Below are positions 1-9,092 of a DNA stretch of 64,000 nt, piece after piece. Origin of the DNA: an uncultured Nonlabens sp. (lineage in GTDB: Bacteria > Bacteroidota > Bacteroidia > Flavobacteriales > Flavobacteriaceae); assembly GCA_947491755.1 (NCBI GenBank), contig CANLKV010000002.1, positions 124,001 through 188,000 on the forward strand, written 5' to 3'. Both the position numbers and the translations under genes were made by a program. The notes under the pieces were generated by a model. The model ran no database searches, was not told the origin of the DNA, and saw nothing but the letters and a program-made list of their open reading frames with translations. Position 1 is the stretch's first letter. Each line of letters starts with the position of its first letter.

Positions 1-1
1 T

Positions 2-3000
2 CTGGTAATAGCATTTTCATTTCCTACTGTCCAGACCCGTGCAGGAAGCATGGTTACTAATTATCTTAAGGACACTTACGATACTGAAATCTCTATTGAT
101 AAAATCGCGGTCACTTATAAAGGGGCTATTGAACTGGGTGGGGCAGTAGCTCTAGACCACCGTAATGATACTGTTATTTCATTCTCAAAATTAAAAACTG
201 CCGTTTCTGGATTGTCTCAATTATTATCTAATAGTCCAGAGCTAGGTGACGTTACTATTGATGATTTTTATTTGAATATGAAGAGGTATAAAGAAGATAC
301 TTCTGATAATTTAAATATTTTTTTAAACAAGTTCGGCAGTGGCGAGTCCAGCGGAGAGCCGTTTCTATTGACGACAAAAAAGCTAGTCATTAATAATTCA
401 AGGGTAAAAATCACAGATGAGCAAATTGATGAGCCGTTAGCTTTTTATGCGGAAGACTTGAACCTAATCGCAGATTATTTGCGCATTGACGGCTCAGAGA
501 TTTATGCAAATATCCGGTCGGGTGATTTTATGATGTACAATGGGGTGCTGGCCCGCAATAATGATGGCTTGGGTTATCAAATAAAGAATTTTGCAGCACA
601 GTTTTATTATTCTCCTACACAAATAAAAGCGACTGATTTGCGCATCGAGACTCTAGGGTCTATGATAGCAGGAGATTTACGTTTTGACTATGAGCGTGGC
701 GGCCTGGCAGATTTTCTCAATGCTGTAGATTGGACCTTTGATATTCAAGAAGCACAACTGGCAACTAATGAATTGAATTATTTCTATGATGAATTTGTCA
801 AAAACGAATCAATATACTTAACAGGGTTGCTCACCGGTCCACTCAATCATTTTAAGGTGGCCCGCCTGGATCTTAAAGCTTTGAACGATTTAAGCATTCA
901 AGGGACAATGACTTTTAAAAGTGTGGTGGAAAATCTGGATCAATTCAATATTGAGGGCGATTTTGAGGCGCTACAAGTAAGTAATAAAGATTTAAAAATG
1001 CTGTTGCCACAAATTTTGGGCGATCAGCTGCCTGATGACCTTAATCAATTAGGGACTGTTGTTGCTAGTGGTTATGCAAGTGTAAATAAGGATCAAATAG
1101 TTTCAAGACTAAGCGGAGAGTCTCGTCTAGGCGGTTTTGCTACAGATGTTTCATTGACAGAGATACGTTCTGGTCGTATAGGCTACACTGGAAATATAAA
1201 AACTAGAGGATTCAATCTAGGGAAAATTACAAACACTAAAGACCTGGGCGGTATTTCCCTAGACATGGATGTTGATGGTAGGGGATTTGATCCAGAGAAT
1301 GCCTTATTGACTCTTAATGGGAAGGTGTCAAAATTATATTATCGAGGCTATGGTTATAAAAATATCCAAGTAGATGGCGATTTGCGCAAGCCGGTTTTTA
1401 ATGGTACCGTCACAGTAAACGACCCTAATTTACAAATGGAGTTTGATGGGTTGGTCGATATTTCTGATGCTATCAATACCTACGACTTTAAAGCCACCAT
1501 TGCTTATGCAGACCTTAAAGCTACTAATCTATTTACGAGAGATAGTACAGCCATATTGAAAGGAGATGTAATTATTGATATGAATGGGACAGATATTAAC
1601 GATGTTGCGGGCACAATCAACTTTACCGATGCTAGCTATCAAAACGATAATAACATCTATCTATTTGAAGATTTTACAGTAGAAAGTACCTTCCTCGATC
1701 AGGAACGTCTTATTACAATTAATAGTACAGATATTATTGAGGGTGAGGTACGCGGTCGCTTTAAGGTAGAAGAGATTCCAGAACTTTTTAAAAATGCGTT
1801 AGGAAATGTTTACACAAATTATCGGTCTGATAAAATAACTAAAGATCAATACCTTGAGTACGAGTTCAAAATCTATGACAAAATAGTAGATTTATTTTTC
1901 CCTGATATCGCTCTGGGCGAAAACACAATCATAAAAGGCCAGGTGGCAAGTAATGAAGCACAGTTTAGATTAACCTTTCGATCTCCAGAGATTCAAGCTT
2001 ATGATGTAGAGCTGAAACAAGTGAACGTGCAAGTAAATAATCAAAACCCACTTTTTAATACATATATTAAAATAGACGATGTCAATAATGGTGTTTATGA
2101 CATCAGAGATTTCCAGCTAATCAATGTCACTCGTCAAGATACACTACTATTTAGAACAGAATTTGTGAGTGACGACCGCCCGGATGATAAATTTAATTTG
2201 AGTTTTTATCATACCATTAATGAGCAGAATAAGTCTGTTGTTGGCATCAAGCGAAGTGATTTAAAATATCAAGGAAAAAAATGGGAAATCAATCCTGCAG
2301 CGAAAGATGTAAAACTTGTTTTTTCAAATGACTTTAAAGAATTCTCGCTCGATACATTGCGCGCCCAGCATTTGAATGAAAAAATCACCATGGCAGGGGT
2401 GATAAGCGGTAGCGATACAAAAGATGTGAATCTCAAATTTGATGCGGTGCGTATTGCTAGTTTGATCAAGCCTATTGATAGCTTAAAGATGCAAGGGCGT
2501 ATCGATGGCGAGCTTAATCTCAAACAAATCGCGGGTAATTATGCGCCTACGAGTAATTTTAATGTAACCGATTTTATAGTAAACGGGACACCTTTGGGAG
2601 ATTTTGAACTTTTAGTTCAAGGAAATGAAGACTTGAGTCTGTATAGCGTAGGAGCACTGCTGCAAAATGATTTTCAGCGTACGTTTACTTTAGATGGTTT
2701 TATAAATACGGGTGGGGACTATTCAACCCTTGATCTAGATGCAAATTTTAACAACTTCAATCTAATTGCTTTGAGTCCACTGGGTGGAGTAGTCGTAGAT
2801 CAAATACGTGGATTTGCTACAGGTAGGGCAACCATAGATGGTAAACTTACAGAGCCAGAAGTTACAGGAGAACTAACATTGAACGATGCAGGCTTGCGAG
2901 TGCCATACCTTAATACAGATTTCAGCTTTGAAGAAGACGCTCTAGTTGATATTTCAAAACGCAGTTTCGATTTTGGAGAGATTGAGATTACAGATACTAA

Positions 3001-4351
3001 GTACAATACAACTGGGACATTAAAAGGTCAAATAAATCATAAGAATTTTGGTTTTTGGGAATTAGACTTGGCCTTAGATTCTGATCGTCTGCTTGTGCTG
3101 GATACAGATCTCACACCAGAAGCATTGTACTATGGTACCGCGTTTATAGATGGGAACGCCACTATTACCGGTCCAACAGATAAATTATTTATCGATGTAA
3201 ATGCGACAACAGGAGCAGGAACAATATTTAAAATACCTATTAATGATGGGGAATCATTAGCAGATACTTCCGCTATATATTTTTTAAGCCCAGAAGAGAA
3301 AGAAGCACGACTTTCTGGCAAGCAGACCGAAATACAAGAACTCACCGGTCTAGAATTAAGGTTTGACCTAGAAGTTACCCCTACGGCAACTGTCGAGATA
3401 ACAGTTGACCCTAAAAATGGCAGTTACCTGCGTGGTAGTGGTACGGGTAATCTGCTTTTAGAAATTAATACCCTAGGCAAGTTTGTAATGAATGGTGATT
3501 TTACTGCTACAGAGGGGATCTACAACTTCCGATATGCAGGTATAGTAAATAAGGAATTTACGATTGAACCGGGAGGTACGGTAGATTGGAACGGAGATCC
3601 CACAAATGCAAATATTGATGTTCAAGCCATTTATAATACAAGAGCAAATCCATCAGTTTTACTTGACAACCCTAATCTTAATGCACAAATTCCTGTGCAG
3701 GTGGTAACCAGTCTAGAAGGGGATTTAAGCTTTTTTGATCCAGAGTTTGAGATCGTTTTTCCTAATGCGAATTCAGTCGTTAAATCAGAACTTCAATACC
3801 GCCTAGAGGACAAATCGCAACGTCAACTACAAGCTTTATCTCTGGTAACTACGGGATCGTTTTACAATCCTACCAGTATAGGCCAGAATGCCGTTACCGG
3901 GAATCTTGTAGAAAGCCTTTCAGGAATAGTAAATGATATAGTAAGTAGTGGCGATAGCCGTTTAGATTTTGGTGTGACCTATGAAGCTACAGAACGTAAT
4001 CCTAATTCTGATATACAGCGATCAGATCGTTTTGGCATTACTCTTACCACTCAAATTAGCGATCGCGTTTTTATTAATGGAAAACTAGGGGTGCCCGTAG
4101 GTAGTACAACCGCCACAGAGCGTGCCGTTATAGGCAATGTAGAAATAGAGTTTATATTAAATGAAACAGGATCACTTACCCTCAAAATTTTCAACAGAGA
4201 AAACGCCTTGCAACAAATAGGACAGCAAGAAGGGTATGATCAAGGTCTAGGTCTGGAGTATAGTATTGACTTTGATAGCTTGAAAGAGTTGTACCGCAAG
4301 GTCTTTTATGGACAAATAACCACAGATGGTCAACTGCAGGCACAGCGATAG
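2..4351 (+). CDS. tamB: TamB-like translocation/assembly module protein (5' end outside window)
   Basis: The reading frame is open from the first bases of the window, so the gene starts upstream. The 16 codons before the first ATG (position 50) read LVIAFSFPTVQTRAGS, which looks like the end of an N-terminal membrane anchor. About 1449 residues are present. The bulk is a long run of beta-strand-rich, AsmA/TamB-type repeats. The last ~400 residues have the look of the TamB C-terminal domain (DUF490), with glycine-rich strands and a short tail. In proteobacteria, TamB spans the periplasm and works with a BamA-family barrel in outer-membrane protein assembly or lipid transport. In Bacteroidota the partner is usually another Omp85 protein, which is not visible here. 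The family call is firm; the exact role is inferred. Confidence 0.88.
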   Translation: MVIAFSFPTVQTRAGSMVTNYLKDTYDTEISIDKIAVTYKGAIELGGAVALDHRNDTVISFSKLKTAVSGLSQLLSNSPELGDVTIDDFYLNMKRYKEDTSDNLNIFLNKFGSGESSGEPFLLTTKKLVINNSRVKITDEQIDEPLAFYAEDLNLIADYLRIDGSEIYANIRSGDFMMYNGVLARNNDGLGYQIKNFAAQFYYSPTQIKATDLRIETLGSMIAGDLRFDYERGGLADFLNAVDWTFDIQEAQLATNELNYFYDEFVKNESIYLTGLLTGPLNHFKVARLDLKALNDLSIQGTMTFKSVVENLDQFNIEGDFEALQVSNKDLKMLLPQILGDQLPDDLNQLGTVVASGYASVNKDQIVSRLSGESRLGGFATDVSLTEIRSGRIGYTGNIKTRGFNLGKITNTKDLGGISLDMDVDGRGFDPENALLTLNGKVSKLYYRGYGYKNIQVDGDLRKPVFNGTVTVNDPNLQMEFDGLVDISDAINTYDFKATIAYADLKATNLFTRDSTAILKGDVIIDMNGTDINDVAGTINFTDASYQNDNNIYLFEDFTVESTFLDQERLITINSTDIIEGEVRGRFKVEEIPELFKNALGNVYTNYRSDKITKDQYLEYEFKIYDKIVDLFFPDIALGENTIIKGQVASNEAQFRLTFRSPEIQAYDVELKQVNVQVNNQNPLFNTYIKIDDVNNGVYDIRDFQLINVTRQDTLLFRTEFVSDDRPDDKFNLSFYHTINEQNKSVVGIKRSDLKYQGKKWEINPAAKDVKLVFSNDFKEFSLDTLRAQHLNEKITMAGVISGSDTKDVNLKFDAVRIASLIKPIDSLKMQGRIDGELNLKQIAGNYAPTSNFNVTDFIVNGTPLGDFELLVQGNEDLSLYSVGALLQNDFQRTFTLDGFINTGGDYSTLDLDANFNNFNLIALSPLGGVVVDQIRGFATGRATIDGKLTEPEVTGELTLNDAGLRVPYLNTDFSFEEDALVDISKRSFDFGEIEITDTKYNTTGTLKGQINHKNFGFWELDLALDSDRLLVLDTDLTPEALYYGTAFIDGNATITGPTDKLFIDVNATTGAGTIFKIPINDGESLADTSAIYFLSPEEKEARLSGKQTEIQELTGLELRFDLEVTPTATVEITVDPKNGSYLRGSGTGNLLLEINTLGKFVMNGDFTATEGIYNFRYAGIVNKEFTIEPGGTVDWNGDPTNANIDVQAIYNTRANPSVLLDNPNLNAQIPVQVVTSLEGDLSFFDPEFEIVFPNANSVVKSELQYRLEDKSQRQLQALSLVTTGSFYNPTSIGQNAVTGNLVESLSGIVNDIVSSGDSRLDFGVTYEATERNPNSDIQRSDRFGITLTTQISDRVFINGKLGVPVGSTTATERAVIGNVEIEFILNETGSLTLKIFNRENALQQIGQQEGYDQGLGLEYSIDFDSLKELYRKVFYGQITTDGQLQAQR

Positions 4352-4378
4352 AATCAATGAGTGATGACTCAATATTAT

Positions 4379-4678
4379 CTATCGCAAGACAAGAGACTTG
4401 ATCACCTCGCTACCCAACTTTTCATTTAAGTTTGCTATGATCTTTGAACGGCCATAGGATAGCTCCTGTCGTAACACAGAGGAAGAGAGGTCGACGAGTA
4501 GTTTGTTACCTTGTAATTTGATTTGAGTTGTATAAGTAACTACTCCAGGTCCCATTACTTCTTTCCAGGCGCTGTCTACATCTACTTTTAAAAATCCTTC
4601 TGAGAGTTTGCTTTGCGACTTGAAGTCTTTCAGCACGTCGCTCATATTAACAAAATCTTCTTTTTTGTTATTCCTCAT
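4379..4678 (-). CDS. DUF721/DciA-like protein
   Basis: A 99-residue protein starting [19 protein letters not shown]. It belongs to the short Bacteroidota version of the DUF721 family: 'SDVLKDF', then 'AWKEVMGPGV', 'SSSVLRQELSYGR', and an end in 'LVLR'. DUF721 includes DciA, which helps load the replicative helicase in many bacteria that lack DnaC. I placed the start at 4678 because family members begin just before the SDV motif; an upstream TTG-initiated frame would add 13 unlikely residues. It overlaps the lipoprotein stop by 11 bp and sits two genes downstream of recF, so a replication or repair link is supported by context. Confidence 0.8.
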   Translation of the reverse strand: MRNNKKEDFVNMSDVLKDFKSQSKLSEGFLKVDVDSAWKEVMGPGVVTYTTQIKLQGNKLLVDLSSSVLRQELSYGRSKIIANLNEKLGSEVIKSLVLR

Positions 4679-5081
4679 CGCTTTGGTATGATTTGTAATA
4701 GTAAATAGTACCATCATCGTGTACTAGTTCTAACTCTGTTTCTGTCGCTTTGCGTAAATTTTGGGTATAAGCGCCATCACCGTCCTCAAACTTTAGAAAC
4801 ACCTGGTCGTCAGTAGATTCCCAGGTAAATACAACTGGGTCTCCATAAACTATAAAACCGCCGTCATAAGTAGGGCTTACACGACTCTTTGTACCTTTAA
4901 TTCCATTAGTTTCAAAAAAATCCATGTGATTTGTAAAAGGAAACTCTTTTACTGTGCCATCAGGTTTTTCCACAAGATCAATGTTCCAGTAACCGTTCAA
5001 AAATGCAATTTTCTCCTCGGCTTTTTGATGGGTGCAACTGGTAAGTACGAATAAGGTGCAAAGACTTAATATTTTTTTCAT
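4668..5081 (-). CDS. small lipoprotein of unknown function
   Basis: A 137-residue protein with a clear lipoprotein signal: basic start MKK, hydrophobic stretch, and lipobox LTSC with the lipidated Cys at residue 16. The mature part (about 120 residues) is rich in aromatic residues and has alternating strand-like segments ('[18 protein letters not shown]', '[21 protein letters not shown]'). This suggests a small lipocalin-like beta-barrel of the kind common in flavobacterial lipoproteins; that is inference. The ATG overlaps the recF stop by 4 bp and its own stop overlaps the DUF721 gene, so all three are probably translated from one mRNA. No function can be assigned. Confidence 0.75.
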   Translation of the reverse strand: MKKILSLCTLFVLTSCTHQKAEEKIAFLNGYWNIDLVEKPDGTVKEFPFTNHMDFFETNGIKGTKSRVSPTYDGGFIVYGDPVVFTWESTDDQVFLKFEDGDGAYTQNLRKATETELELVHDDGTIYYYKSYQSDEE

Positions 5082-6160
5082 AATTCAAACATCTTGTAGG
5101 ATTGATTTACATTTTTAATTACCATTTCAGTACGATCTGGGTTAGTGTCGCTAATAAAAATTTGACCAAAATGTTCATCATTAACCATCTCTATTAATTG
5201 AGAAACCCGACTCTCATCCAGTTTGTCAAAAATATCATCTAACAGCAATAGAGGTACCGTGCCGCTCTCGTTTTTTATAAATTCAAACTGTGCTAGCTTC
5301 AAGGCAGTGAGGAAGCTCTTCTGTTGTCCCTGGCTGCCATACTTTTTGACTGGATAACCGTCTAGAGAGAACAATAAATCATCCTTATGCGTACCGGTTG
5401 TGCTATATTGAACTTGTAAATCTTTCTGCATGGCAGCTTTAAAAGCAGCTTCTGGTAGTTTGTCATTAAAATCTGACTTATAGTGAATACTTACTTTCTC
5501 GATAGCATTACGAGAGATTCTAGCGTAAAATTTCTGAAAAATAGGAGTAAATCGATCCAGAAATTCTTGCCTTGATTTATGTATAAGAGCCCCTAGTACC
5601 ACCATTTGTTCATCATAAACAGCAATAGCATCGCTGTCAAATTTATGGTTGGCTGCAAAGTACTTGAGCAACGCGTTACGTTGTGTAAGTAGCTTATTAT
5701 AAGTAATCAAACGTTGCAAATAGGTTGCATTATCAAGAGAGATCACACCATCAAGAAAACGTCGCCGCGTCTCACTGCCCTCTATAATCAAGTCACGATC
5801 TGCTGGTGAAATGATTACCAGCGGGAGCAACCCTATATGATCGCTTATTTTTTCATATTCTTTACCGTTTCTTTTCAGCATACGTTTGCTACCACGCTTT
5901 GCACTTACCACTACGTTTTCATCCCTATCATTTTTATGAAACAATCCATTGATCATGAAAAAATCGGTGTGATGCTTTATATTTTGAACTGTAATGGGGT
6001 TAAAATAACTTTTTGCAAAAGCCAAATGATAAATAGCGTCTAGAACGTTCGTTTTTCCTACACCATTATTGCCTACAAAACAATTGATCTTTTTATCCAT
6101 CTCAAAATCAGCGCTGTCAAAGCTTTTATAATTCACCAGACTAAGCGTTTTGAGATGCAT
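5078..6160 (-). CDS. recF: DNA replication and repair protein RecF
   Basis: A 360-residue SMC-like ATPase of usual RecF length. Visible motifs are the N-terminal '[14 protein letters not shown]', the Walker A 'GNNGVGKTN' near residue 30, the ABC-type signature region '[20 protein letters not shown]' near residue 275, and the Walker B '[12 protein letters not shown]' near residue 305. RecF binds single-strand gaps and loads RecA with RecO and RecR. It heads the recF-lipoprotein-DUF721 run. A possible promoter -7 box (TAAATTTG, reverse strand, 6253-6260) lies 93 bp upstream, and one copy of the 16-bp palindrome (6208-6223) lies between that box and the start codon. Confidence 0.96.
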   Translation of the reverse strand: MHLKTLSLVNYKSFDSADFEMDKKINCFVGNNGVGKTNVLDAIYHLAFAKSYFNPITVQNIKHHTDFFMINGLFHKNDRDENVVVSAKRGSKRMLKRNGKEYEKISDHIGLLPLVIISPADRDLIIEGSETRRRFLDGVISLDNATYLQRLITYNKLLTQRNALLKYFAANHKFDSDAIAVYDEQMVVLGALIHKSRQEFLDRFTPIFQKFYARISRNAIEKVSIHYKSDFNDKLPEAAFKAAMQKDLQVQYSTTGTHKDDLLFSLDGYPVKKYGSQGQQKSFLTALKLAQFEFIKNESGTVPLLLLDDIFDKLDESRVSQLIEMVNDEHFGQIFISDTNPDRTEMVIKNVNQSYKMFEL

Positions 6161-6207
6161 AAAGTTGTATTGTAAGTTATTGTTTTGCAGTGTGTTGTGT
6201 GAGGTTG

Positions 6208-6223
6208 CGCTTTCGCGAAAGCG
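6208..6223. repeat. dispersed 16-bp palindrome CGCTTTCGCGAAAGCG, copy 1
   Basis: Exact copy, intergenic, in the putative leader of recF and 121 bp before the divergent TPR gene. It belongs to a set of nine exact and two variant copies in this window. Confidence 0.95.
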
Positions 6224-6317
6224 AACTTACCCTTATCCTTAAAGGAGCCATGCAAATTTAAGGATTGATTGCTAGAAGAATAACTACAAGGCCGTTTTTT
6301 AATACCGATAAAAATTC

Positions 6318-6325
6318 TATTTTTG
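6318..6325 (+). promoter_or_regulatory. possible promoter -7 box for the TPR-ribH operon
   Basis: TATTTTTG fits the Bacteroidota TAnnTTTG box and ends 19 bp before the ATG at 6345. No TTG is seen at the expected upstream spacing, only a T-run at 6295-6300, so this is tentative. Confidence 0.35.
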
Positions 6326-6344
6326 CGCGTTCAATAAATTGATA

Positions 6345-7124
6345 ATGGCCACATATAATAAAAGAGGTTACAAGCCTAAAACGCAGAAAGAGAAAGAAAT
6401 CATCGAAGAGCAAGAGTCTGCAACTGCAGAGATTTTTGAATCGCTAGATGAAGGTGCTGGTAGAACAGAGGAGTGGGTATCTAAAAATCAAAACATTATA
6501 TTGTATACCATCGCAGCCATCGCAGTAATTGCGGCAGGCTTGTGGGCGTATACAGAGTTTGTGAAAGCACCACAGGAAGTAGAAGCGCTAGCAGAAAGCT
6601 CTCAAGCGTTTAACTTTTATGAGCAAGCAGTCAATGCAACTGGTGAGGATCAAGACTCTCTTTACAATCTTGCTTTAGAAGGTGGCGAGGGAAAATACGG
6701 TCTTATTAAAATAGCACAAAACTACTCTGGTACAGATGCAGGGAACCTTGCAAATTATCAGGCTGGTATGGCTTATTTAAATCTAGGTGGTGCAAATTAT
6801 CAAAAAGCTATCGATTATTTAACTGCATTTGATGGTGATGGGTCTATCATGGAAGCTTACGCAAAAGCAGGTATCGCAGATGCCCTAGTACAAGTAGATC
6901 AGGCTGACGACGCTGTAGCTTTTTACAATCAGGCAGCAAATGTTGTGATTAACGAGTTTACTACCCCTAAATATTTATTAAAAGGTGCTCAAGCTGCAAT
7001 CCTAACTGGTGATTACAGCACTGCTATTGCAAACCTAGAACGCATCGAGGAAGAGTTTCCAGACGCAGTAGAGGCACAGACCGCAAGTGTTTTGTTAGGT
7101 CAAGCGCAAGCCGCATCTAATTAA
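6345..7124 (+). CDS. TPR-repeat inner-membrane protein (YfgM/Ancillary SecYEG-like)
   Basis: A 259-residue protein. The start is the ATG at 6345 (MATYNKRGYK); a TTG six bases upstream is in frame but unlikely. The N-terminal 50 residues are charged and cytoplasmic, followed by one membrane segment ('IILYTIAAIAVIAAGLWAY', about residues 51-70). The remaining periplasmic part contains tetratricopeptide-type helices, for example 'YQAGMAYLNLGGANYQKAIDYL' and 'LKGAQAAILTGDYSTAIANLERI'. The layout matches the YfgM-type TPR proteins, which contact the Sec translocon and chaperones in proteobacteria; that role is only inferred. It is separated from ribH by 2 bp, so the two are cotranscribed. Confidence 0.8.
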   Translation: MATYNKRGYKPKTQKEKEIIEEQESATAEIFESLDEGAGRTEEWVSKNQNIILYTIAAIAVIAAGLWAYTEFVKAPQEVEALAESSQAFNFYEQAVNATGEDQDSLYNLALEGGEGKYGLIKIAQNYSGTDAGNLANYQAGMAYLNLGGANYQKAIDYLTAFDGDGSIMEAYAKAGIADALVQVDQADDAVAFYNQAANVVINEFTTPKYLLKGAQAAILTGDYSTAIANLERIEEEFPDAVEAQTASVLLGQAQAASN

Positions 7125-7126
7125 CT

Positions 7127-7645
7127 ATGGCAACTGCTGGCAAAGATTTATCGGCATACGATAAAAATGAATTACCTGACGCATCAAAGATGCGCATAGG
7201 GATTGTTGTGTCAGAGTGGAATGATAATATTACAGAAAATCTATTTATCGGTGCACGTGATACGCTGCTGGATTGTGGTGTAGCTCAAGGCAGCATTATA
7301 AGAGTTAATGTACCTGGATCATTTGAATTAATTTATGGTTGTCGCAAGGTACAGGAGTCTACATATAGCATACCGGGCAAGAGAGAGAAGCAAGCACTAG
7401 ATGCGGTTATAGCTATAGGTAGCGTTATTCGTGGAGAAACTGCACATTTTGATTTTGTATGTCAGGGTGTGACCGCAGGTATCAAGGATCTTAATTTGAA
7501 TAAGACGCGCATACCTGTTATTTTTTGTGTGTTGACAGATGATACCCATGCTCAATCTGTAGCGCGCAGTGGTGGAATTCACGGTAATAAAGGGTCTGAA
7601 GCAGCTATCGCAGCGATTAAAATGGCAGCTTTAAAGAACTTATAA
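7127..7645 (+). CDS. ribH: 6,7-dimethyl-8-ribityllumazine synthase
   Basis: A 172-residue lumazine synthase, the penultimate enzyme of riboflavin synthesis. It condenses 5-amino-6-ribitylamino-uracil with dihydroxybutanone phosphate. Conserved segments are 'IGIVVSEWNDNITENL' (substrate binding), 'VNVPGSFELIYGCRKV', 'AVIAIGSVIRGETAHFDFVCQGV' with the phosphate-binding GET(A/P)H motif, and 'PVIFCVLTDDTHAQSVARSG'. The N-terminal ~20 residues are a typical Bacteroidota extension. No FMN riboswitch is apparent in the short leader of this operon. Confidence 0.97.
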   Translation: MATAGKDLSAYDKNELPDASKMRIGIVVSEWNDNITENLFIGARDTLLDCGVAQGSIIRVNVPGSFELIYGCRKVQESTYSIPGKREKQALDAVIAIGSVIRGETAHFDFVCQGVTAGIKDLNLNKTRIPVIFCVLTDDTHAQSVARSGGIHGNKGSEAAIAAIKMAALKNL

Positions 7646-7647
7646 AG

Positions 7648-7857
7648 TCAGTCGTTATTATTATTTCTTCTGTAAAATTTTATCCAGCGGTAAAGTTGAT
7701 AAACTCCTAGTGCTGACAGCAGTATGGCAATGTATAATTGATACTGTACCATCTCATTATTACCAGAGAAATAATCAATTATTTTCCATGCCCCTATACT
7801 TATAAAAATCAAAGAAAGGACAAGGTTGTAAATGGTTCTAGTAGTCAATTTACTCAC
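7648..7857 (-). CDS. small two-helix membrane protein (GTG start)
   Basis: A 69-residue protein with two hydrophobic segments ('IYNLVLSLIFISIGAWKII' and 'YQLYIAILLSALGVYQLYRW') and a basic, Asn-rich C-terminus. The open frame extends upstream to 7917, but that extension is unlike a protein N-terminus. I chose the GTG at 7855-7857 because it overlaps the stop codon of the preceding gene (GTGAGTAA arrangement, 8 bp overlap) and yields a methionine-serine-lysine start. It forms a pair with the equally small membrane protein upstream. The function is unknown. Confidence 0.6.
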   Translation of the reverse strand: MSKLTTRTIYNLVLSLIFISIGAWKIIDYFSGNNEMVQYQLYIAILLSALGVYQLYRWIKFYRRNNNND

Positions 7858-8059
7858 TGTCGTTATCTGTGTTGTTAGATTTTTGTGTGAGTACGGTATA
7901 TGCCACAAATAATCCATAAACTATAAATGCTCCAGCCATTATAAGCTGCCATGTAGGCAACACTGCTAGGTCATTATAATGCATGTAAAACCTGTAAGAA
8001 CCAAATCCTATAAATATTAAGGCAAAAATACCGCCCATTAAAGGGTTGCGTTTACGCAT
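7850..8059 (-). CDS. small two-helix membrane protein
   Basis: A 69-residue protein starting MRKRNPLMGG. It has two predicted membrane helices ('IFALIFIGFGSYRFYMHY' and 'WQLIMAGAFIVYGLFVAYTVL') and a polar tail (QKSNNTDNDSE). Its size and two-helix plan match the next gene, with which it is translationally coupled. The two may be ancient duplicates or subunits of one membrane complex, but no family is recognised. A strong reverse-strand terminator lies 35 bp upstream, so this pair must have its own promoter in the 8060-8093 stretch or be read through. Confidence 0.6.
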   Translation of the reverse strand: MRKRNPLMGGIFALIFIGFGSYRFYMHYNDLAVLPTWQLIMAGAFIVYGLFVAYTVLTQKSNNTDNDSE

Positions 8060-8093
8060 AAAAACTTTTTTAGTTATTCATGTGAAGATAAAA

Positions 8094-8119
8094 AAACACC
8101 CCTTATTCAAGGGGTGTTT
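8094..8119 (-). terminator. intrinsic terminator of the 8251-8970 gene
   Basis: Perfect 11-bp stem (AAACACCCCTT / AAGGGGTGTTT) with a 4-nt loop (ATTC). On the reverse strand it is followed by a run of T residues, so it ends transcripts coming from the gene at 8251-8970. Confidence 0.85.
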
Positions 8120-8120
8120 C

Positions 8121-8239
8121 ACACATTAATCTAATCATTACATTGAAGCATGATCTTTTCAAAAAAACATTTGATAATAGAATTTAATCATGCTACTATC
8201 AAAAATTATTAACAAACAATTCAAACACGATTAATGTGT
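8121..8239 (-). other. nested inverted repeats in the 3' region of the 8251-8970 gene
   Basis: An 11-bp arm (8121-8131) is the exact reverse complement of 8229-8239. Inside it, AGCATGAT (8147-8154) pairs with ATCATGCT (8187-8194). A further near-perfect pair, 8171-8180 with 8193-8202, would compete with that inner stem. The terminator follows at once. This could fold as a structured 3' UTR or a small RNA of about 150 nt. No RNA family is recognised. Confidence 0.4.
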
Positions 8240-8250
8240 AATAATGTTTA

Positions 8251-8970
8251 CTAGGCGTTGAAATATTTACTATTCCATATAGCGGTATTAAAATTCTTTC
8301 CGGCGGCAAAGGAATAATACAAAACCATACTAGCGATTGATTTGAACGTAAAGAAGAAAATCAATACAAATTGAACCCCAGTAGTATCTTTAGAAAACAA
8401 ACCACTAGGTACTAGGTAAGCCGCTAGCAGGCTGACTAAAATTGTACAGAAAATAAGATTTTCAAATGATTTGAAAGGCCATGCCCAGGCTCTTCTAAAA
8501 GCATTTAAATCATTACCCCATTTGTGGATTAAATAAAAATAACCGTTTCCTATAGGCGCAAATAAAAGTGGATCGTCAGCATTTTCAAGTTTAAACATTT
8601 TTGAAGGAGCAACGATTTTGAACCCTCGTAATGTGGTGTCATGATCCTTTTCTAATTGTTTGATTTTGTTTAGCGCCTCTTTTGGAATTTCGTTCTTAAA
8701 GTATCGCGTATCCAAAAATCGCAGACGGTAGTTAATGCAGATTTCTCTTATCTGGTCCACGTGATATATCTTATCTGTCTCTAACTGATCAAAATCAAAA
8801 GTATTGCGAGGGGTAGGTTTTTGTGGACTCTTCATGCGAGCAATAATCGCATCTTCTTTTAAATCGTCTTGTGACAAAATTTCTCGCACTTGATCCAGAA
8901 TATCTTTTTCTTGAACCGTTCTAGAACGAGATTGCTGTAATTTTTGTTCAATGTTAGTCCTGCGCAGCAT
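8251..8970 (-). CDS. conserved flavobacterial membrane protein, function unknown
   Basis: A 239-residue protein. The first ~165 residues are soluble and charged, including 'TDKIYHVDQIREICINYRLRFLDTRYFKNEIP', which resembles a small regulatory-domain segment, and 'GFKIVAPSKMFKLENADDPLLFAPI'. Two hydrophobic segments follow near the C-terminus ('LIFCTILVSLLAAYLVPSGLF' and 'FVLIFFFTFKSIASMVLYYSF'). No catalytic motif is evident. It is monocistronic: its own terminator lies downstream at 8094-8119, and pheT ends 122 bp upstream. I recognise the style as flavobacterial but not a named family. Confidence 0.65.
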   Translation of the reverse strand: MLRRTNIEQKLQQSRSRTVQEKDILDQVREILSQDDLKEDAIIARMKSPQKPTPRNTFDFDQLETDKIYHVDQIREICINYRLRFLDTRYFKNEIPKEALNKIKQLEKDHDTTLRGFKIVAPSKMFKLENADDPLLFAPIGNGYFYLIHKWGNDLNAFRRAWAWPFKSFENLIFCTILVSLLAAYLVPSGLFSKDTTGVQFVLIFFFTFKSIASMVLYYSFAAGKNFNTAIWNSKYFNA

Positions 8971-9092
8971 AGTTGATGATTTATTAAGGAAGTTAAATAT
9001 TAATTACATAATACCCAACTATGCTATGTAGGTCGTAAGAATGCTTACAACCTATCAATACATGATAAATTTATTAAACACATCTATCCGTA

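Noticed and set aside
2269..3345. Reverse-strand ORFs inside tamB (2269-2523, 2800-3006, 3130-3345)
   Set aside because: They lie fully inside a well-supported gene, have no family motifs, and are explained as antisense shadows.
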